64,000 bases of DNA from Sepiola atlantica (Eukaryota; Mollusca; Cephalopoda; Sepiida; Sepiolidae): the NCBI GenBank assembly GCA_963556195.1, contig OY744532.1:105382083-105446082 (forward strand), in the 5' to 3' direction. Every line of letters begins with the position of its first letter. Position 1 is the first letter of the stretch. This document shows positions 21,881 to 34,505 of the stretch, piece after piece. Made by a program: the position numbers and the translations under genes. The notes beneath the pieces were generated by a model, which had not been told where the DNA came from, ran no database searches, and was given only the letters and a program-made list of their open reading frames with translations.

Positions 21881-22685
21881 TTTTGCTTTAAAATTTTTAA
21901 AATTCTGTTAAACCATAAAATAATCAGATGTTAATTAAAAAAATAAATAAAATTACAGTTTTGCACCACTTATGTTCCCTTATGAAGATTAAGATATATA
22001 TAATACTAAATCTTATGTGTAGAATCCTTGTTCCAATTTGGAGTAAAATCCAGTAAACGATATTGATTTTAGAAAAATTCATAAAATTTGTGGCTTAAGC
22101 TTAAAGACTCTTTAGAAGAAATTGAAATTAATTGGTATGAAATAACTATAGATCAAATTTCATGCAAATCTGAAATATTTGAATCTTCAAATGGGGTGGA
22201 GGTGTACATATTATGCTCACTAACAACCATTTCAAATATTCCACATAAACTGATATTTTGTGAAAATTTATTAATTGATGTATAATATCTATTGTTATAA
22301 TTTAATAAAATCTGATACATCTAAATTTTCGTAAAGAACTTCCAGGCGACTTTGCCTAAACTAAATAAAGCCCACATTACTCAGCTAGCACCTGTGTTCT
22401 AAAATTCATATAGTTTACAGCACTCAAACATATAAACAAATATAATACCTAACTTTATATATTTAGAAAAGAGATGCGTGTGTATGCGTCACTGGTTTGT
22501 GTGAGGGAGGGGAATGTTGTCGGCTGAACATGACTGGGAATCTGACTTCAATCGTGAGTTTTGCTAAATTGGCCTCATGAACACCTGCATCATTTTTCTT
22601 ACAGTCAACATTTGACTTTTGGTAAACTTAGTTTTTATTCCTGCTTCATGCATATTTAATCAGAAGCTAGAAAAGATTTTAACAC
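21881..22685. other. Unassigned AT-rich stretch
   Basis: No gene or repeat family is recognised. A 65-codon plus-strand frame (22088-22285) has no splice context or similarity. Confidence 0.4.
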
Positions 22686-22826
22686 ACACATACAAACCCT
22701 ATGCATATATACATATACACAGACACAAATATATGCATACATATATATATACACACACACATATATATGCATAGATATATATATATATGCATACATATAT
22801 ATATATATGCACACATATATGCATGC

Positions 22827-22859
<33 letters not shown>

Positions 22860-23958
22860 TGCATGCATATATATATATACACACATATATGCATGCATAT
22901 ATATATATATACACACACATATATGCATGCATATATATATATATATACACACATATATGCATGCATATATATATATACACACATATATGCATGCATATAT
23001 ATATATATACACACACATATATGCATGCATATATATATATATACACACATATATGCATACATATATATATATATACACACATATATGCATACATATATAT
23101 ATACACACATATATTCATACATATATATATACACACATATATTCATACATATATATATATACACATATATTCATACATATATATATATACACATATATTC
23201 ATACATATATATATATATACACATATATTCATACATATATATATATACACACATATATTCATACATATATATATATACACATATATTCATACATATATAT
23301 ATATACACATATATTCATACATATATATATATACACATATATTCATACATATATATATATACACACATATATTCAGACATATATATATACACATATATTC
23401 ATACATATATATATATACACATATATTCATACATATATATATATACACATATATTCATACATATATATACACATATATATTCATACATATATATACACAT
23501 ACACACAAATATATGCATACATATATATACACACAAATATATGCATACATATATATACACACAAATATATGCATACATATATATACACACAAATATATGC
23601 ATACATATATATACACACAAATATATACACATACACACAAATATATGCATACATATATATACACATACACACAAATATATGCATACATATATATATACAC
23701 ATACACAAATATATGCATACATATATATATACACATACACAAATATATGCATACATATATATACACATACACACAAATATATACATACATATATATACAC
23801 ATACACACAAATATATACAAATATATGCATACATATATATACATACACACAAATATATGCATACATATATATACATACACACAAATATATGCATACATAT
23901 ATATACATACACACAAATATATGCATACATATATATATACATACACACAAATATATGC

Positions 23959-23989
<31 letters not shown>

Positions 23990-24095
23990 AATATATGCAT
24001 ATATATATATATGTACACTCAAATATATGCATACATATATATATGTACACTCAAATATATGCATACATATATATACACACAAATATATACTCATA
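22686..24095. repeat. Compound AT/AC microsatellite array
   Basis: About 1.4 kb of (TA)n and (CA)n in phased blocks: first ACACACATATATGCATGCATAT units of about 37-40 bp, then CACATATATTCATACATATA units, then CACAAATATATGCATACATA units. Long open frames on both strands (Tyr/Ile/His/Thr or Cys/Met/Val rich) are repeat artefacts. Confidence 0.97.
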
Positions 24096-24189
24096 GATAT
24101 ATGCGCATAGTAAATGCTCTAGGCATATACACACTTATGTAGGCATATACACACATATTACATAAGAATATTTGAAGAGAGTCCCCTGC

Positions 24190-25150
24190 ATGATGATGAT
24201 GATGATTCACAGCGGATTAAAAAATTGGAAATCTAAGCTGCCGTTCAGTACTCCTTGAATACCTTGAAGGCCGTGATATGTGAGCTGAAGAATTGCGATG
24301 GGGATGTGGAAACAGTGGCTAGATGGAATCATCACAGGTGTATTCTGACTGTGTCTGCACAACGAAATTCGATGAAGAAAAAGTTGAACAAGGATCTTTG
24401 CTACTCCTCATACGAGAGTTGCAAGGGCCAACTACTCAGCATCAAGGACCGCCTTATGAAAGCCAACACACTCGTCAACAAAGTCAAATGCCCAGTCGAG
24501 CCAGGAATGCTTCGTTCTTTTTAGGACCAGTTGCACAATGCGCAGAAGTGCACAAAGTCTCGCACGTTATGAAGACCAAGTTGGCTCACTGTTATGGTCT
24601 TTCAGTGTGTTTCCAGCAAAGGTCACATCATGCCACTGCACATCTTTGATAAATGACTCGGATTCAATTCAAATGGTTATATTGAGTTGCTGTCCACTGT
24701 TGGGTGTGAAGAGAGTAGCTGCATGAAGGCCAGATGTGTGGCAGCAGGACTCAACTCTGCTGAACACCTCCAAGAAAACCCAAGAATGGTTGTCTGAGTC
24801 TCAATATATGGCTCTCCAACTCGCCTGATTGCCATGGATTATTATGTATGGAACGCAGTTGAGAAAAACACCAACTGTACCACCTGCAAAACCAAGGACA
24901 AGCTGATTAACAAGATCAAACTAGTGTTCATACATTCTTCAGGAGACCATGAAAGCCACGTTCTCTGGTTTCAGGTCTTGCCTGGAGGTGGTGGTAGTGA
25001 AGGCTCATAGCGGCTTCTCTGAGTGAACTATTCAATAAAAGATCCTCTAAGAAATCCACTTTCAAGTTTGAGAATATGTCAATTATTGGCCAAGATATGA
25101 CATTTTTTCTTTCCTTTTCAAAAAGCGTCCAATTTGTCTCGAACATCCTG
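24190..25150 (+). pseudogene. Mariner-like transposase remnant (IS630-Tc1-mariner)
   Basis: Plus-strand frames give RWNHHRCI..CVCTTKF, RLMKANTLVNKVKCPVEPGM, then ..GHIMPLHIFDK.., YIELLSTV and AMDYYVWNAVEKNTNCTTC, and end FSGFRSCLEVVVVKAHSGFFE. This is the order of a mariner-family transposase: helix-turn-helix region, catalytic domain with the PMDYYVW block, and FRSRLEAV..GGFFE-like end. Stops and frameshifts are frequent. The right inverted repeat is kept (25126-25150, CAATTTGTCTCGAACATCCTG followed by TA); the left end is not visible, so the copy is 5'-truncated. It is closely related to the 56.6-57.5 kb element. Confidence 0.82.
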
Positions 25151-25392
25151 TACATAGGCATACACACACACACATGTTTAACAGCATTTTCCTCCCTTAC
25201 GTAAACCAGTGAGCAGACACAAGACATAAACGCACATATACATTCATACACAGTGACAAGTATGACTCCATCTATCCATCCATATCCCATAATGTCAAGG
25301 GACGTTGTCGGGGAGTCATGCAGATATTTTATCTGTCATAATTTTTCAGTGGGCATGATAGAAAGTGGTGGAGCCCATGTCCTCTCCAAGCC

Positions 25393-25507
25393 ACATACAA
25401 CACCTGATATTACCAAATCGTCACCAATTTAGTACTGGCCAAGCTCAATGTCGTTTAACTCCATTGATCTAACAGGAAGCGGTGTGTCAACGTGATTATG
25501 CTGTATA
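25393..25507 (-). rRNA. Second 5S rRNA-derived sequence (pseudo-5S or SINE head)
   Basis: Minus strand reads CATAATCACGTTGACACACC, GATCAATGGAGTTAAACGAC, TTGGCCAGTACTAAATTGG and GATATTACC..CAGGTGTTGTATG. It is a diverged 5S rRNA in the same orientation as the copy at 16.4 kb and shares its departures from 5S (CACACCG, CCAGTACTAAAT), so both derive from one SINE family. The sequence downstream does not resemble the body of the first copy. Confidence 0.75.
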
Positions 25508-26130
25508 TGATTAGCAAAGGATGATAATGGGGGTTCAAGATCAAGACTTGATGAGCAATGCTTTCAAGAAAGTAAGTGGGCTCAGCAATAATAAGAAATT
25601 CAGGTTCTGCCACATGGAAGGCGAGAGTGTGAGATACTTGGCATCTAGTTGTATCGTTCTGCTGGGGGACAGCGGCGACACAATGGAGTGTGTAAATATC
25701 TCCACTGGACCATCTGCAAAAGAATTTGAACATCTAGTGTAGCAGAAAGAAGGTATACCAGAAAGAACTGTTGGAAAACAGTCATACACCATCCACTATG
25801 ACTGTGCAATCCCTACAGCTACATACTTAGAAAACGAAGCTGATTACCCTGACATAGTGATATGGGACAAGAAGACGAGAGCAGCAATCCCAGTTGAAGT
25901 CAGTGTCTCTAATATTACCGGCCGAAACAGAGCCAAGAGGGTAAAAGAGAACTAAATACCAACGTCTTAGGTACGACATGAAAAGAAACCGGAAAAGTAC
26001 AATCATTCCGGTAATCATAGGAGTTACTGAGCTCATGAAAGATAACTTAAAATACTATTTGGCAAATATACCCGGTGAACCAAGTGCAAGAAAGATTCAA
26101 ACAATTGCACAATTAAAAGGGAAGTAGAAA
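25508..26130 (+). pseudogene. LINE polymerase C-terminus with zinc-knuckle and PD-E endonuclease-like motif
   Basis: Frames give FRFCHMEGESVRYLASSC (CxxC...H....C knuckle), then a stop, then ATYLENEADYPDIVIWDKKT and IPVEVSVSNI, followed by IIPVIIGVTELMKDNLKYYL. A Cys/His knuckle followed by PD-x(13)-E and a VPVVVG-like block is the C-terminal layout of R2/HERO-like retrotransposon polymerases with a restriction-like endonuclease. At least two stops and a frameshift break it. The reverse transcriptase domain upstream is absent, so this is a 5'-truncated copy. Confidence 0.6.
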
Positions 26131-26370
26131 GTGGACCGTGGGTTTACTTTCGGCAGCCTCGTAACTTTTGCTTCCCTTATTTTGTCCTTTAGTCCTCACA
26201 TTTCATGAGCGATGTTTCTGACAAAAGAGGAAAAATTGCTGTCAGGTCAGAATCTATCCATATAAAACTTATCGTTATCAGTTTTAACCTTGAAGTGGTA
26301 TTTTTTTTTTAGCTCTTTACATCAAGTGGCTTCATGCCTAGTCTGGAGCGATTTTCATGAAAAAAAAAAA
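26118..26370 (+). repeat. LINE 3' tail repeat (tail T), copy 1
   Basis: Starts near GTTTACTTTCGGCAGCCTCG and ends CATCAAGTGGCTTCATGCCT..TCTGGAGCGATTTTCATG plus an A tail. It immediately follows the polymerase remnant, so it is probably that LINE's 3' UTR. Related copies: 47196 (plus), 43298 (minus), 41808 (minus, partial). Confidence 0.75.
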
Positions 26371-26915
26371 AAAAGAAAAAAAGGACGGTTAGAATCCTAA
26401 AAAAACTCTCAGTTTGGGGGCTTCTGAAATGGCGGGTGAATGTTTGGTATCCAGGAGGATACCCCATCCCCAGCAAAAACAAAGAAAAAGAAAATTAAAA
26501 AAAAAAAATTAAAAAAACACAAGTAAATTTTATATATAAAATCTTAATACGCTGTCAAATGACACTTTTCGTTTCAGAAGATAAATTATCGATAAAAATC
26601 TATAAATCATATTTTATCTGACTAACTATCGCCTTCTCAAAAGTTCAATTAATAATCTTTATCGCCGTTTTTTAATTAATTCTAATGTCTTTGAACTCCA
26701 CGCTTTAATTCATTACAACAAGAAAACATGTCGAACTAGAGAAACACGTCGGAGGTGAAAATATGGCAGTAATTTCACGCACATTTTTCTTTGATGATTA
26801 ATCATCTTTGCATAAACTTCATTCAAAAGATTTTTTTTTTTTTAAACTGTCCTTTTATGTCGGAAAAAGCTATCTCTGCTTGGTCGAAAGCACTAAGAAC
26901 CAACAACAGGTCTTC
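26371..26915. other. Unassigned AT-rich stretch
   Basis: A-rich homopolymers and no recognisable gene or repeat. Confidence 0.4.
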
Positions 26916-26917
26916 GT

Positions 26918-27735
26918 TTAAGAATACAGCGATTCCTCACCTATTGCGACTAATCTGAAAGGAATTTGGAAACATCTAAACTGTCGAGTCGGAAGTGATA
27001 TTTCCAGCTTTAGAATTCTTAGCAAATCCTCACTGGAAATCTTCAGTTGAAACTTTTGGAAGCTATTACTGCTGCCACATCTGGGGAGGTGCCGCTCAGC
27101 GCACTCTTTCTTTCTGCAAAATCGACTTCGCAATCTAGCGAGTGAAGATGTCTTTTGTTCTCTACAGCCCCTTTCTCATGGAAGAGACGTTACGGTGCTT
27201 TTTTACATTAGGTCCCACGCTACCTTTGACCCCGTCGGGTTAGGGTACAAATGGGGGTTAGGGGTAGGGTCATGGTTAAAGTTAGCACGGGTCCTAATGT
27301 AAAAAAAAGTACCAACATTACTAGTCTTTCTCTACTCTATTGTTATTTCTATGGAAGTTGCTCGACTGAGCTTCAATCTTCGGTTCCTCCATGTAAGACA
27401 TTTACAAGAACAAGTCTTTCTACCACAACTGAAAGGAATTCTTCCTCCGTGTGCTTAGTGTAAGGCAGATTTTCCATGAACAGAGTTTCTTTCCAAGGGC
27501 TTCCCACCTATGAAATACAGTACCATAAGACTGCTTCCCTGCAAACTACAACATGGTCGTTTTCAAATCCAATGTACACAATCCCCATACATAATCAAAT
27601 TTTGTTCATTCCATTATTCATTTTCAATCCTCTCATAGTATTTTTCATCATGCAACTGACAGTCTGTTCATCTCATCAAGATTTATCCTTTAGTGGCCTT
27701 TGGCCTTGATAAGTGATGACTTATTAGTAAAGAAA
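26918..27735 (+). mobile_element. LINE reverse transcriptase 3' fragment, split by a MITE
   Basis: Plus-strand frames give WGGAAQRTLSF, then SLQPLSHGRDV, interrupted by the MITE at 27194-27313, then TNITSLSLLYCYFYGSCSTE, matching the LINE signature QPLSHRRNVASL.LFYKYF.G.CS.EL. A frameshifted tail ends in CTTTAGTGGCCTTTGGCCTT. CR1/Jockey-like and non-functional. Confidence 0.7.
27194..27313. mobile_element. 120-bp MITE with telomere-like interior
   Basis: Ends GGTGCTTTTTTACATTAGGT and, inverted, GGTACTTTTTTTTACATTAG; pairing continues through CCCACGCTACC/CCCGTGCTAAC. The interior contains GGGTTAGGGTAC and GGGGTTAGGGGTAGGG. It sits inside the LINE frame between RDV and TNITSL. Related ends occur on the element at 38520-39148. 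Confidence 0.75.
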
Positions 27736-27743
27736 TATATACA

Positions 27744-27939
27744 GTAACTGTTATGGTGTGATGGTGATATACCCTATTCGTGACTAAATGGACTCTTCCA
27801 GACACTATGTATAGAAATTAGGACGTTGAAGCAGCCATTCTGTAACATACTATTTTGTACTTCTGTAAATACACACTCTTGTAAATATACCACCGTGTTG
27901 TCTTATTTATGATCGGCCCTTCAAGGTCACAACAGTAAC
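27744..27939 (+). mobile_element. Solo LTR, 186 bp, with GTAAC target duplication
   Basis: The LTR proper is 27749-27934, starting TGTTATGGTGTGATGG and ending AAGGTCACAACA, with TGTT/AACA inverted ends. GTAAC flanks both sides (27744-27748 and 27935-27939), a 5-bp duplication typical of Ty3/Gypsy and related LTR retrotransposons. A TCTTATTTATGATC block may include the polyadenylation region. No internal sequence remains. Confidence 0.8.
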
Positions 27940-28195
27940 TTAGACGAATTAAGTAAACGATACATTTAAAATGTGACATTTTAATCCGTTTACATTATAC
28001 AGAATGTCTTAACAAAACACAGATATCCTTCAAAAAAACGTTTACCCTAAAAATACATAATACTAAAAAAAAAAAGCAAGCAGATTAAGAAGGAGAGCGA
28101 CTCTGAAAGGGAGACAACACACAATGAAAAATATCATCATTTATTTTTGTTTTGAGAAAAGCCTGACTTTAGTTTGGAAGCGACAAAAAAAGTAA

Positions 28196-28558
28196 GCACT
28201 TCTTTAGTTTAACTATTAATCAAAAATCAATTTTGAAGAGTTACATTCACTCCTAACCCAATCAACCGGAAGTAATTCAGACTTTGAATTTTTTTATCCA
28301 AAATGGATCTTTATTTTTACCATTAATCTTAAATTATAACTTTTCGTTTAATAAAGTTTTAAATTAGAAAAAAAAAAAAAACAATGTTGACTATTCGTTT
28401 TATAAAAGTTTACATTATCAAATAAAAAACACTTTCCGCTGTTATTATTGTTTTGGATAAAAACTTCTAATTCTATATTACTTCCGGTTGATTGTCTGCC
28501 CCTGTTTTCAAAATTGAAAACAAATAAATTCTGATTCACAGCTAAACTAAAGAAGTGC
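28196..28558. mobile_element. 363-bp fold-back MITE
   Basis: Terminal inverted repeats of about 105-120 bp start GCACTTCTTTAGTTTA on both ends and include ATCAACCGGAAGTAAT and TTTTATCCAAAA. The centre is AT-rich non-coding. The 63-codon frame inside it is not a gene. A clear target duplication was not found. Confidence 0.8.
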
Positions 28559-28567
28559 CAAAAATTA

Positions 28568-29186
28568 CATACCTCTATTTATATAAAGTTAGGTATGTGT
28601 ATCTATGTACAATATTCACTCCTAAAATAATTAACCTATCATTACTAATTTTGGAACACAGCTGCTAAGCGTAACGGCTCATAATGTGGGTTATATTTAG
28701 TTTAACTTTGTTTTATCAAAAAGGGATGGAAGCCCTTCTTGAAAATTCAGATACCTTGAGATTTTTGTGAAATTTTAAGAATAGGTATTAATTAATAAAT
28801 ATACCAAATTTCAGGTTCTTTGAAGTACTTTAAAGAGTTTTAGGGGACATAATATGGGCACAACCTCCTATTTGAAAATTTAAATATTTGAAATATACAT
28901 TAAATTGGATTCATAGTCATTAGATACCAAATAAGATTCCCCCAATTTCAATTTCTTAAGACCTCTTAAGCTTAGGCTTTTAATGTTAAACATTTTCTAG
29001 AATCAAAATTATGTAAAGATTTTGATTAAAATCAAAATAAGGATTCTAGACATTTTCGAATAAGAATTCTAGACATGAGGTTTAGCATCCTTATACCTTG
29101 ATTTACATCTTTATAAAGGGGCATAAAAGTGTTGCAAAAAGGTTCTGTTTGGGGAATTAATCTTACCCGTCCAGGGATAGGTATTT

Positions 29187-29190
<4 letters not shown>
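28568..29190 (+). repeat. Repeat A, copy 2 (most complete)
   Basis: About 620 bp, from GTTAGGTATGTGTATCTATG through GGAACACAGCTGCTAAGCGT, GGGCACAACCTCC, TTCATAGTCATTAGATACCA and AATAAGGATTCTAGAC to TTACCCGTCCAGGGATAGGT, then a TATA/TG microsatellite. It serves as reference for the other copies (4762, 36955, 61738). No protein is encoded and no terminal structure was recognised. Confidence 0.75.
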
Positions 29191-29219
<29 letters not shown>

Positions 29220-29224
29220 ATTTT

Positions 29225-29365
29225 TATGCAATTATTTTTATTGGTGATTGCAGCATTCGTTGTTATTTTGCTTACTATTATTTCGATTGTCTCACTCCCT
29301 AATGGATTAAGATGCATTAACTTTATGTGGCATATTTTTCGTTAATATATATATCTTTTTATTAA
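29225..29365 (+). repeat. Dispersed repeat B, copy 1
   Basis: TTTTTATTGGTGATTGCAGC..TTGCTTACTATTATTTCGATTG and CATATTTTTCGTTAATATAT both recur on the minus strand at 58595-58660 and 58830-58870, where a tRNA-like segment lies between them. Confidence 0.6.
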
Positions 29366-29396
29366 TTTTATACATATTTTATGTACATATAAAATT

Positions 29397-29398
<2 letters not shown>

Positions 29399-29475
<77 letters not shown>
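29399..29475. repeat. (AT)n microsatellite
   Basis: About 36 uninterrupted TA units. Confidence 0.97.
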
Positions 29476-29480
<5 letters not shown>

Positions 29481-29739
29481 ATATTGTTGGCAGTGAACAG
29501 GTAAAACATTGGTCCTTTGGCAGTGTCCGATCGTCGGAAAAGTTTAAAACAAACAAGAAATCAAACGTTATATAATTATGAGGCATTCATTGAGAAAGCT
29601 TTGTTCGAAAAAGGTCAACATAGAAAAATATATATATATATATATGCACAAACTACACATAAGTCACATACACATCGACACATTACATATACCTACAAAT
29701 ACACACTATTCATATACTCAAAAATACCTATTAAAATAC

Positions 29740-32700
29740 ACACATCTACACAGTAAATATAGCAATAAATACACACACCTATGCCATACATATACTCACA
29801 AATAATTATCCAAATACACACATCTACACAGTACATATAGCAATAAATACACACACCTACGCCATACATATACTCAAAAATAACTATCCAAATGCACACA
29901 TCTACACAGTACATATAGCAATAAATACACACACCTATGCCATACACATATTTGCAAATAATTATCAAAATGCACACATCTACACAGTACATATAGCCAT
30001 AAATACACACACCTATGCCATACATATACTCAAAAATAACTATTCAAATACACACATTTACACAGTACATATAGCAATAAATACACACAAATACGCCATA
30101 CATATACTCACAAATAATTATCCAAATACACACATCTACACAGTACATATAGCAATAAATACACACAAATACGCCATACATATACTCACAAATAATTATC
30201 CAAATGCACACATCTACACAGTACATATAGCAATAAATACACACACCTATGCCATACATATACTCAAAAATAACTATTCAAATACACACATTGACACAGT
30301 ACATATAGCAATAAATACACACAAATACGCCATACATATACTCACAAATAATTATCCAAATGCACACATCTACACAGTACATATAGCAATAAATACACAC
30401 AAATACGCCATACATATACTCAAAAATAACTATTCAAATACACACATTTACACAGTACATATAGCAATAAATACACACAAATACGCCATACATATACTCA
30501 CAAATAATTATCCAAATACACACATCTACACAGTACATATAGCAATAAATACACACAAATACGCCATACATATACTCACAAATAATTATCCAAATACACA
30601 CATCTACACAGTACATATAGCAATAAATACACACAAATACGCCATACATATACTCACAAATAATTATCCAAATGCACACATCTACACAGTACATATAGCC
30701 ATAAATACACACACCTATGCCATACATATACTCAAAAATAACTATTCAAATACACACATTTACACAGTACATATAGCAATAAATACACACAAATACGCCA
30801 TACATATACTCACAAATAATTATCCAAATGCACACATCTACACAGTACATATAGCAATAAATACACACACCTATGCCATACAAATACTCAAAAATAACTA
30901 TTCAAATACACACATTTACACAGTACATATAGCAATAAATACACACAAATACGCCATACATATACTCACAAATAATTATCCAAATACACACATCTACACA
31001 GTACATATAGCAATAAATACACACAAATACGCCATACATATACTCACAAATAATTATCCAAATACACACATCTACACAGTACATATAGCAATAAATACAC
31101 ACAAATACGCCATACATATACTCACAAATAATTATCCAAATGCACACATCTACACAGTACATATAGCAATAAATACACACACCTATGCCATACATATACT
31201 CAAAAATAACTATTCAAATACACACATTTACACAGTACATATAGCAATAAATACACACAAATACGCCATACATATACTCACAAATAATTATCCAAATACA
31301 CACATCTACACAGTACATATAGCAATAAATACACACAAATACGCCATACATATACTCACAAATAATTATCCAAATACACACATCTACACAGTACATATAG
31401 CAATAAATACACACAAATACGCCATACATATACTCACAAATAATTATCCAAATGCACACATCTACACAGTACAAATAGCCATAAATACACACACCTATGC
31501 CATACATATACTCAAAAATAACTATTCAAATACACACATCTACACAGTACATATAGCCATAAATACACACAAATACGCCATACATATACTCACAAATAAT
31601 TATCCAAATACACACATCTACACAGTACATATAGCCATAAATACACACAAATACGCCATACATATACTCACGAATAATTATCTAAATACACACATCTACA
31701 CAGTACATATAGCAATAAATACACACAAATACGCCATACATATACTCACAAATAATTATCCAAATGCACACATCTACACAGTACATATAGCAATAAATAC
31801 ACACAAATACGCCATACATATACTCACAAATAATTATCCAAATGCACACATCTACACAGTACATATAGCCATAAATACACACAAATACGCCATACATATA
31901 CTCACAAATAATTATCCAAATACACACATCTACACAGTACATATAGCCATAAATACACACAAATACGCCATACATATACTCACAAATAATTATCCAAATA
32001 CACACATCTACACAGTACATATAGCAATAAATACACACAAATACGCCATACATATACTCACAAATAATTATCCAAATACACACATCTACACAGTACATAT
32101 AGCCATAAATACACACAAATACGCCATACATATACTCACAAATAATTATCCAAATACACACATCTACACAGTACATATAGCAATAAATACACACAAATAC
32201 GCCATACATATACTCACAAATAATTATCTAAATACACACATCTACACAGTACATATAGCAATAAATACACACAAATACGCCATACATATACTCACAAATA
32301 ATTATCCAAATGCACACATCTACACAGTACATATAGCAATAAATACACACAAATACGCCATACATATACTCACAAATAATTATCCAAATGCACACATCTA
32401 CACAGTACATATAGCCATAAATACACACAAATACGCCATACATATACTCACAAATAATTATCCAAATACACACATCTACACAGTACATATAGCCATAAAT
32501 ACACACAAATACGCCATACATATACTCACAAATAATTATCCAAATACACACATCTACACAGTACATATAGCAATAAATACACACAAATATGCCATACATA
32601 TACTCACAAATAATTATCTAAATACACACATCTACACAGTACATATAGCAATAAATACACACAAATATGCCATACATATACTCACAAATAATTATCCAAA

Positions 32701-33235
32701 TACACACATCTACACAGTACATATAGCAATAAATACACACAAATATGCCATACATATACTCACAAATAATTATCTAAATACACACATCTACACAGTACAT
32801 ATAGCAATAAATACACACAAATATGCCATACATATACTCACAAATAATTATCCAAATGCACACATCTACACAGTACATATAGCCATAAATACACACACCT
32901 ATGCCATACATATACTCACAAATAACTATTCAAATACACACATCTACACAGTACATATAGCCATAAATACATACACCTATGCCATACATATACTCACAAA
33001 TCACTATTCAAATACACACATCTACACAGTACATATAGCCATAAATACATACAACTACACCATACATATACTCAAAAATAACTATTCAAATACACCATAC
33101 ATATACTCAAAAATAACTATTCAAATACACACATCTACACAGTACATATAACCATAAATACACACAACTACGCTATACATATACTAACAAATAATTATCC
33201 AAATACACACATCTACACAGTACATACAGCTAATA
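29740..33235. repeat. 78-bp tandem satellite, ~45 copies, with higher-order structure
   Basis: Unit begins ACACAGTACATATAGCAATA and includes AATACACACAAATACGCCAT, ACATATACTCACAAATAATT and ATCCAAATACACACATCT. Variants (CACCTATGCC for CAAATACGCC, AGCCATAAA for AGCAATAAA, CTATTC for TTATCC) recur in blocks spaced 312, 468 and 546 bp, that is 4, 6 and 7 units. Because 78 is divisible by three the minus strand stays open (VFVCIYCYMYCVDVCIW repeated); this is not considered a gene. Confidence 0.97.
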
Positions 33236-34010
33236 TAACACATATACCCACAAATAATGGCTACAAACTGTGTTCGAGCATTGATTAACAAATTTTCAAG
33301 CAATGCTTGTGAATCAAGTTTTTTTTTATAGTGTAAGGAAAGGCTTTACACAGAACCAATCTCACTCTCTAAAATTCTGACAGCCTGACTCAAAAAGAAG
33401 AGCAAGTCTACATGAACAGTTGCCACAGGTTTTATATTACTTTTTCTTTCTCGATGTCTTCCCTGAAGGAAACATCTTTCCTGGGTTGTTTTACTACGTC
33501 CTCAAACACCAACAATGTTTCAGCACACATATATCAAGTGAAATTGTTCTACTGATATCATGTAACTCAGCATTACCTGCCACATGGTCCGGTCATTGAT
33601 GACTAAACTGGTTCCGCCACCAGACTTGAACTGAGGTTGTCGAGTGAGAAGGGTGACTAGCCTCCCCCCCAAACTCAGCACGATAATTACAGGGTGGATG
33701 AACATTTCTTGGGTCAACGGCCAGCTAGCATATGTATGAATACTCAAAAATACATATCCAAAGACACATAAGTACACAAACATATGCAAGTACATAAATG
33801 TACACACAAAAACCACATATACAATGGCGTGTGCAGAGAAGATACAGGTATTGATCAGCAAACCGAATTCAGTCCTTTCACATCCACATATGCATTACAA
33901 TAATTCCAACTATAAGTAAACATAACAATATGTTAAGTATCAATATTATCGTTACACATTAAATAACTAGAAAATGGTTCATATGGCATAAAACGGACAA
34001 ACTAAACGAA
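33236..34010. other. Unassigned stretch
   Basis: No gene is recognised. The minus strand near 33590-33700 has CTCAGTTCAAGTCTGGTGG, weakly like a tRNA B box, but no convincing A box at the right distance. Confidence 0.35.
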
Positions 34011-34014
34011 CACG

Positions 34015-34505
34015 ACTGTACATACACATACTCATGCACACACACAACATACACATGCACACAAACATACAGATTCACACACATTTCTACACACATACAA
34101 TATACACATGCATAACATGTACATATTTCTGAACATGTACATATTTCTACACACATGATACATACACACTACGCACACATTTCTATACACAACATACACA
34201 TGCACACATTTATGCACAGACGAGATGCACGTCTATACAAATTACTGCACACAACATACATACATTTATGCATACACACAACATACAAGTTTCTGCACAC
34301 ACAACATAACCATGCATACATACATGCATGCACACACAACATACACATGCATGCATACACTTATGCACAAACAACATAAACATTCATACATTTATGCATA
34401 CACACAACATAAACATGCATACATTTATGCATAAACATGCATACACATGCATACATTTATGCATGCACACACCAGATCTGCATGTGCACAACATACATAT
34501 GTACG
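34015..34505. repeat. Irregular CA/CATGCATA tandem region
   Basis: About 490 bp of loosely repeated ACACAACATACACATGCATA and CATTTATGCATACACACA motifs with a variable period. Open frames on both strands are compositional. Confidence 0.85.

Noticed and set aside
22656..24142. Frames of up to 469 codons on both strands of the AT/AC array
   Set aside because: Pure products of dinucleotide repeats (Tyr-Ile-His-Thr and Cys-Met-Val); both strands are open at once, which is typical of microsatellite.
29693..32599. Repeated VFVCIYCYMYCVDVCIW protein
   Set aside because: Satellite of period 78 (26 codons); no conserved start, no flanking exon, and variation is not biased to synonymous sites as far as can be seen.
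33590..33700. tRNA-derived SINE on the minus strand
   Set aside because: A weak box-B-like AGTTCAAGTCTGG without a box A at the expected distance.
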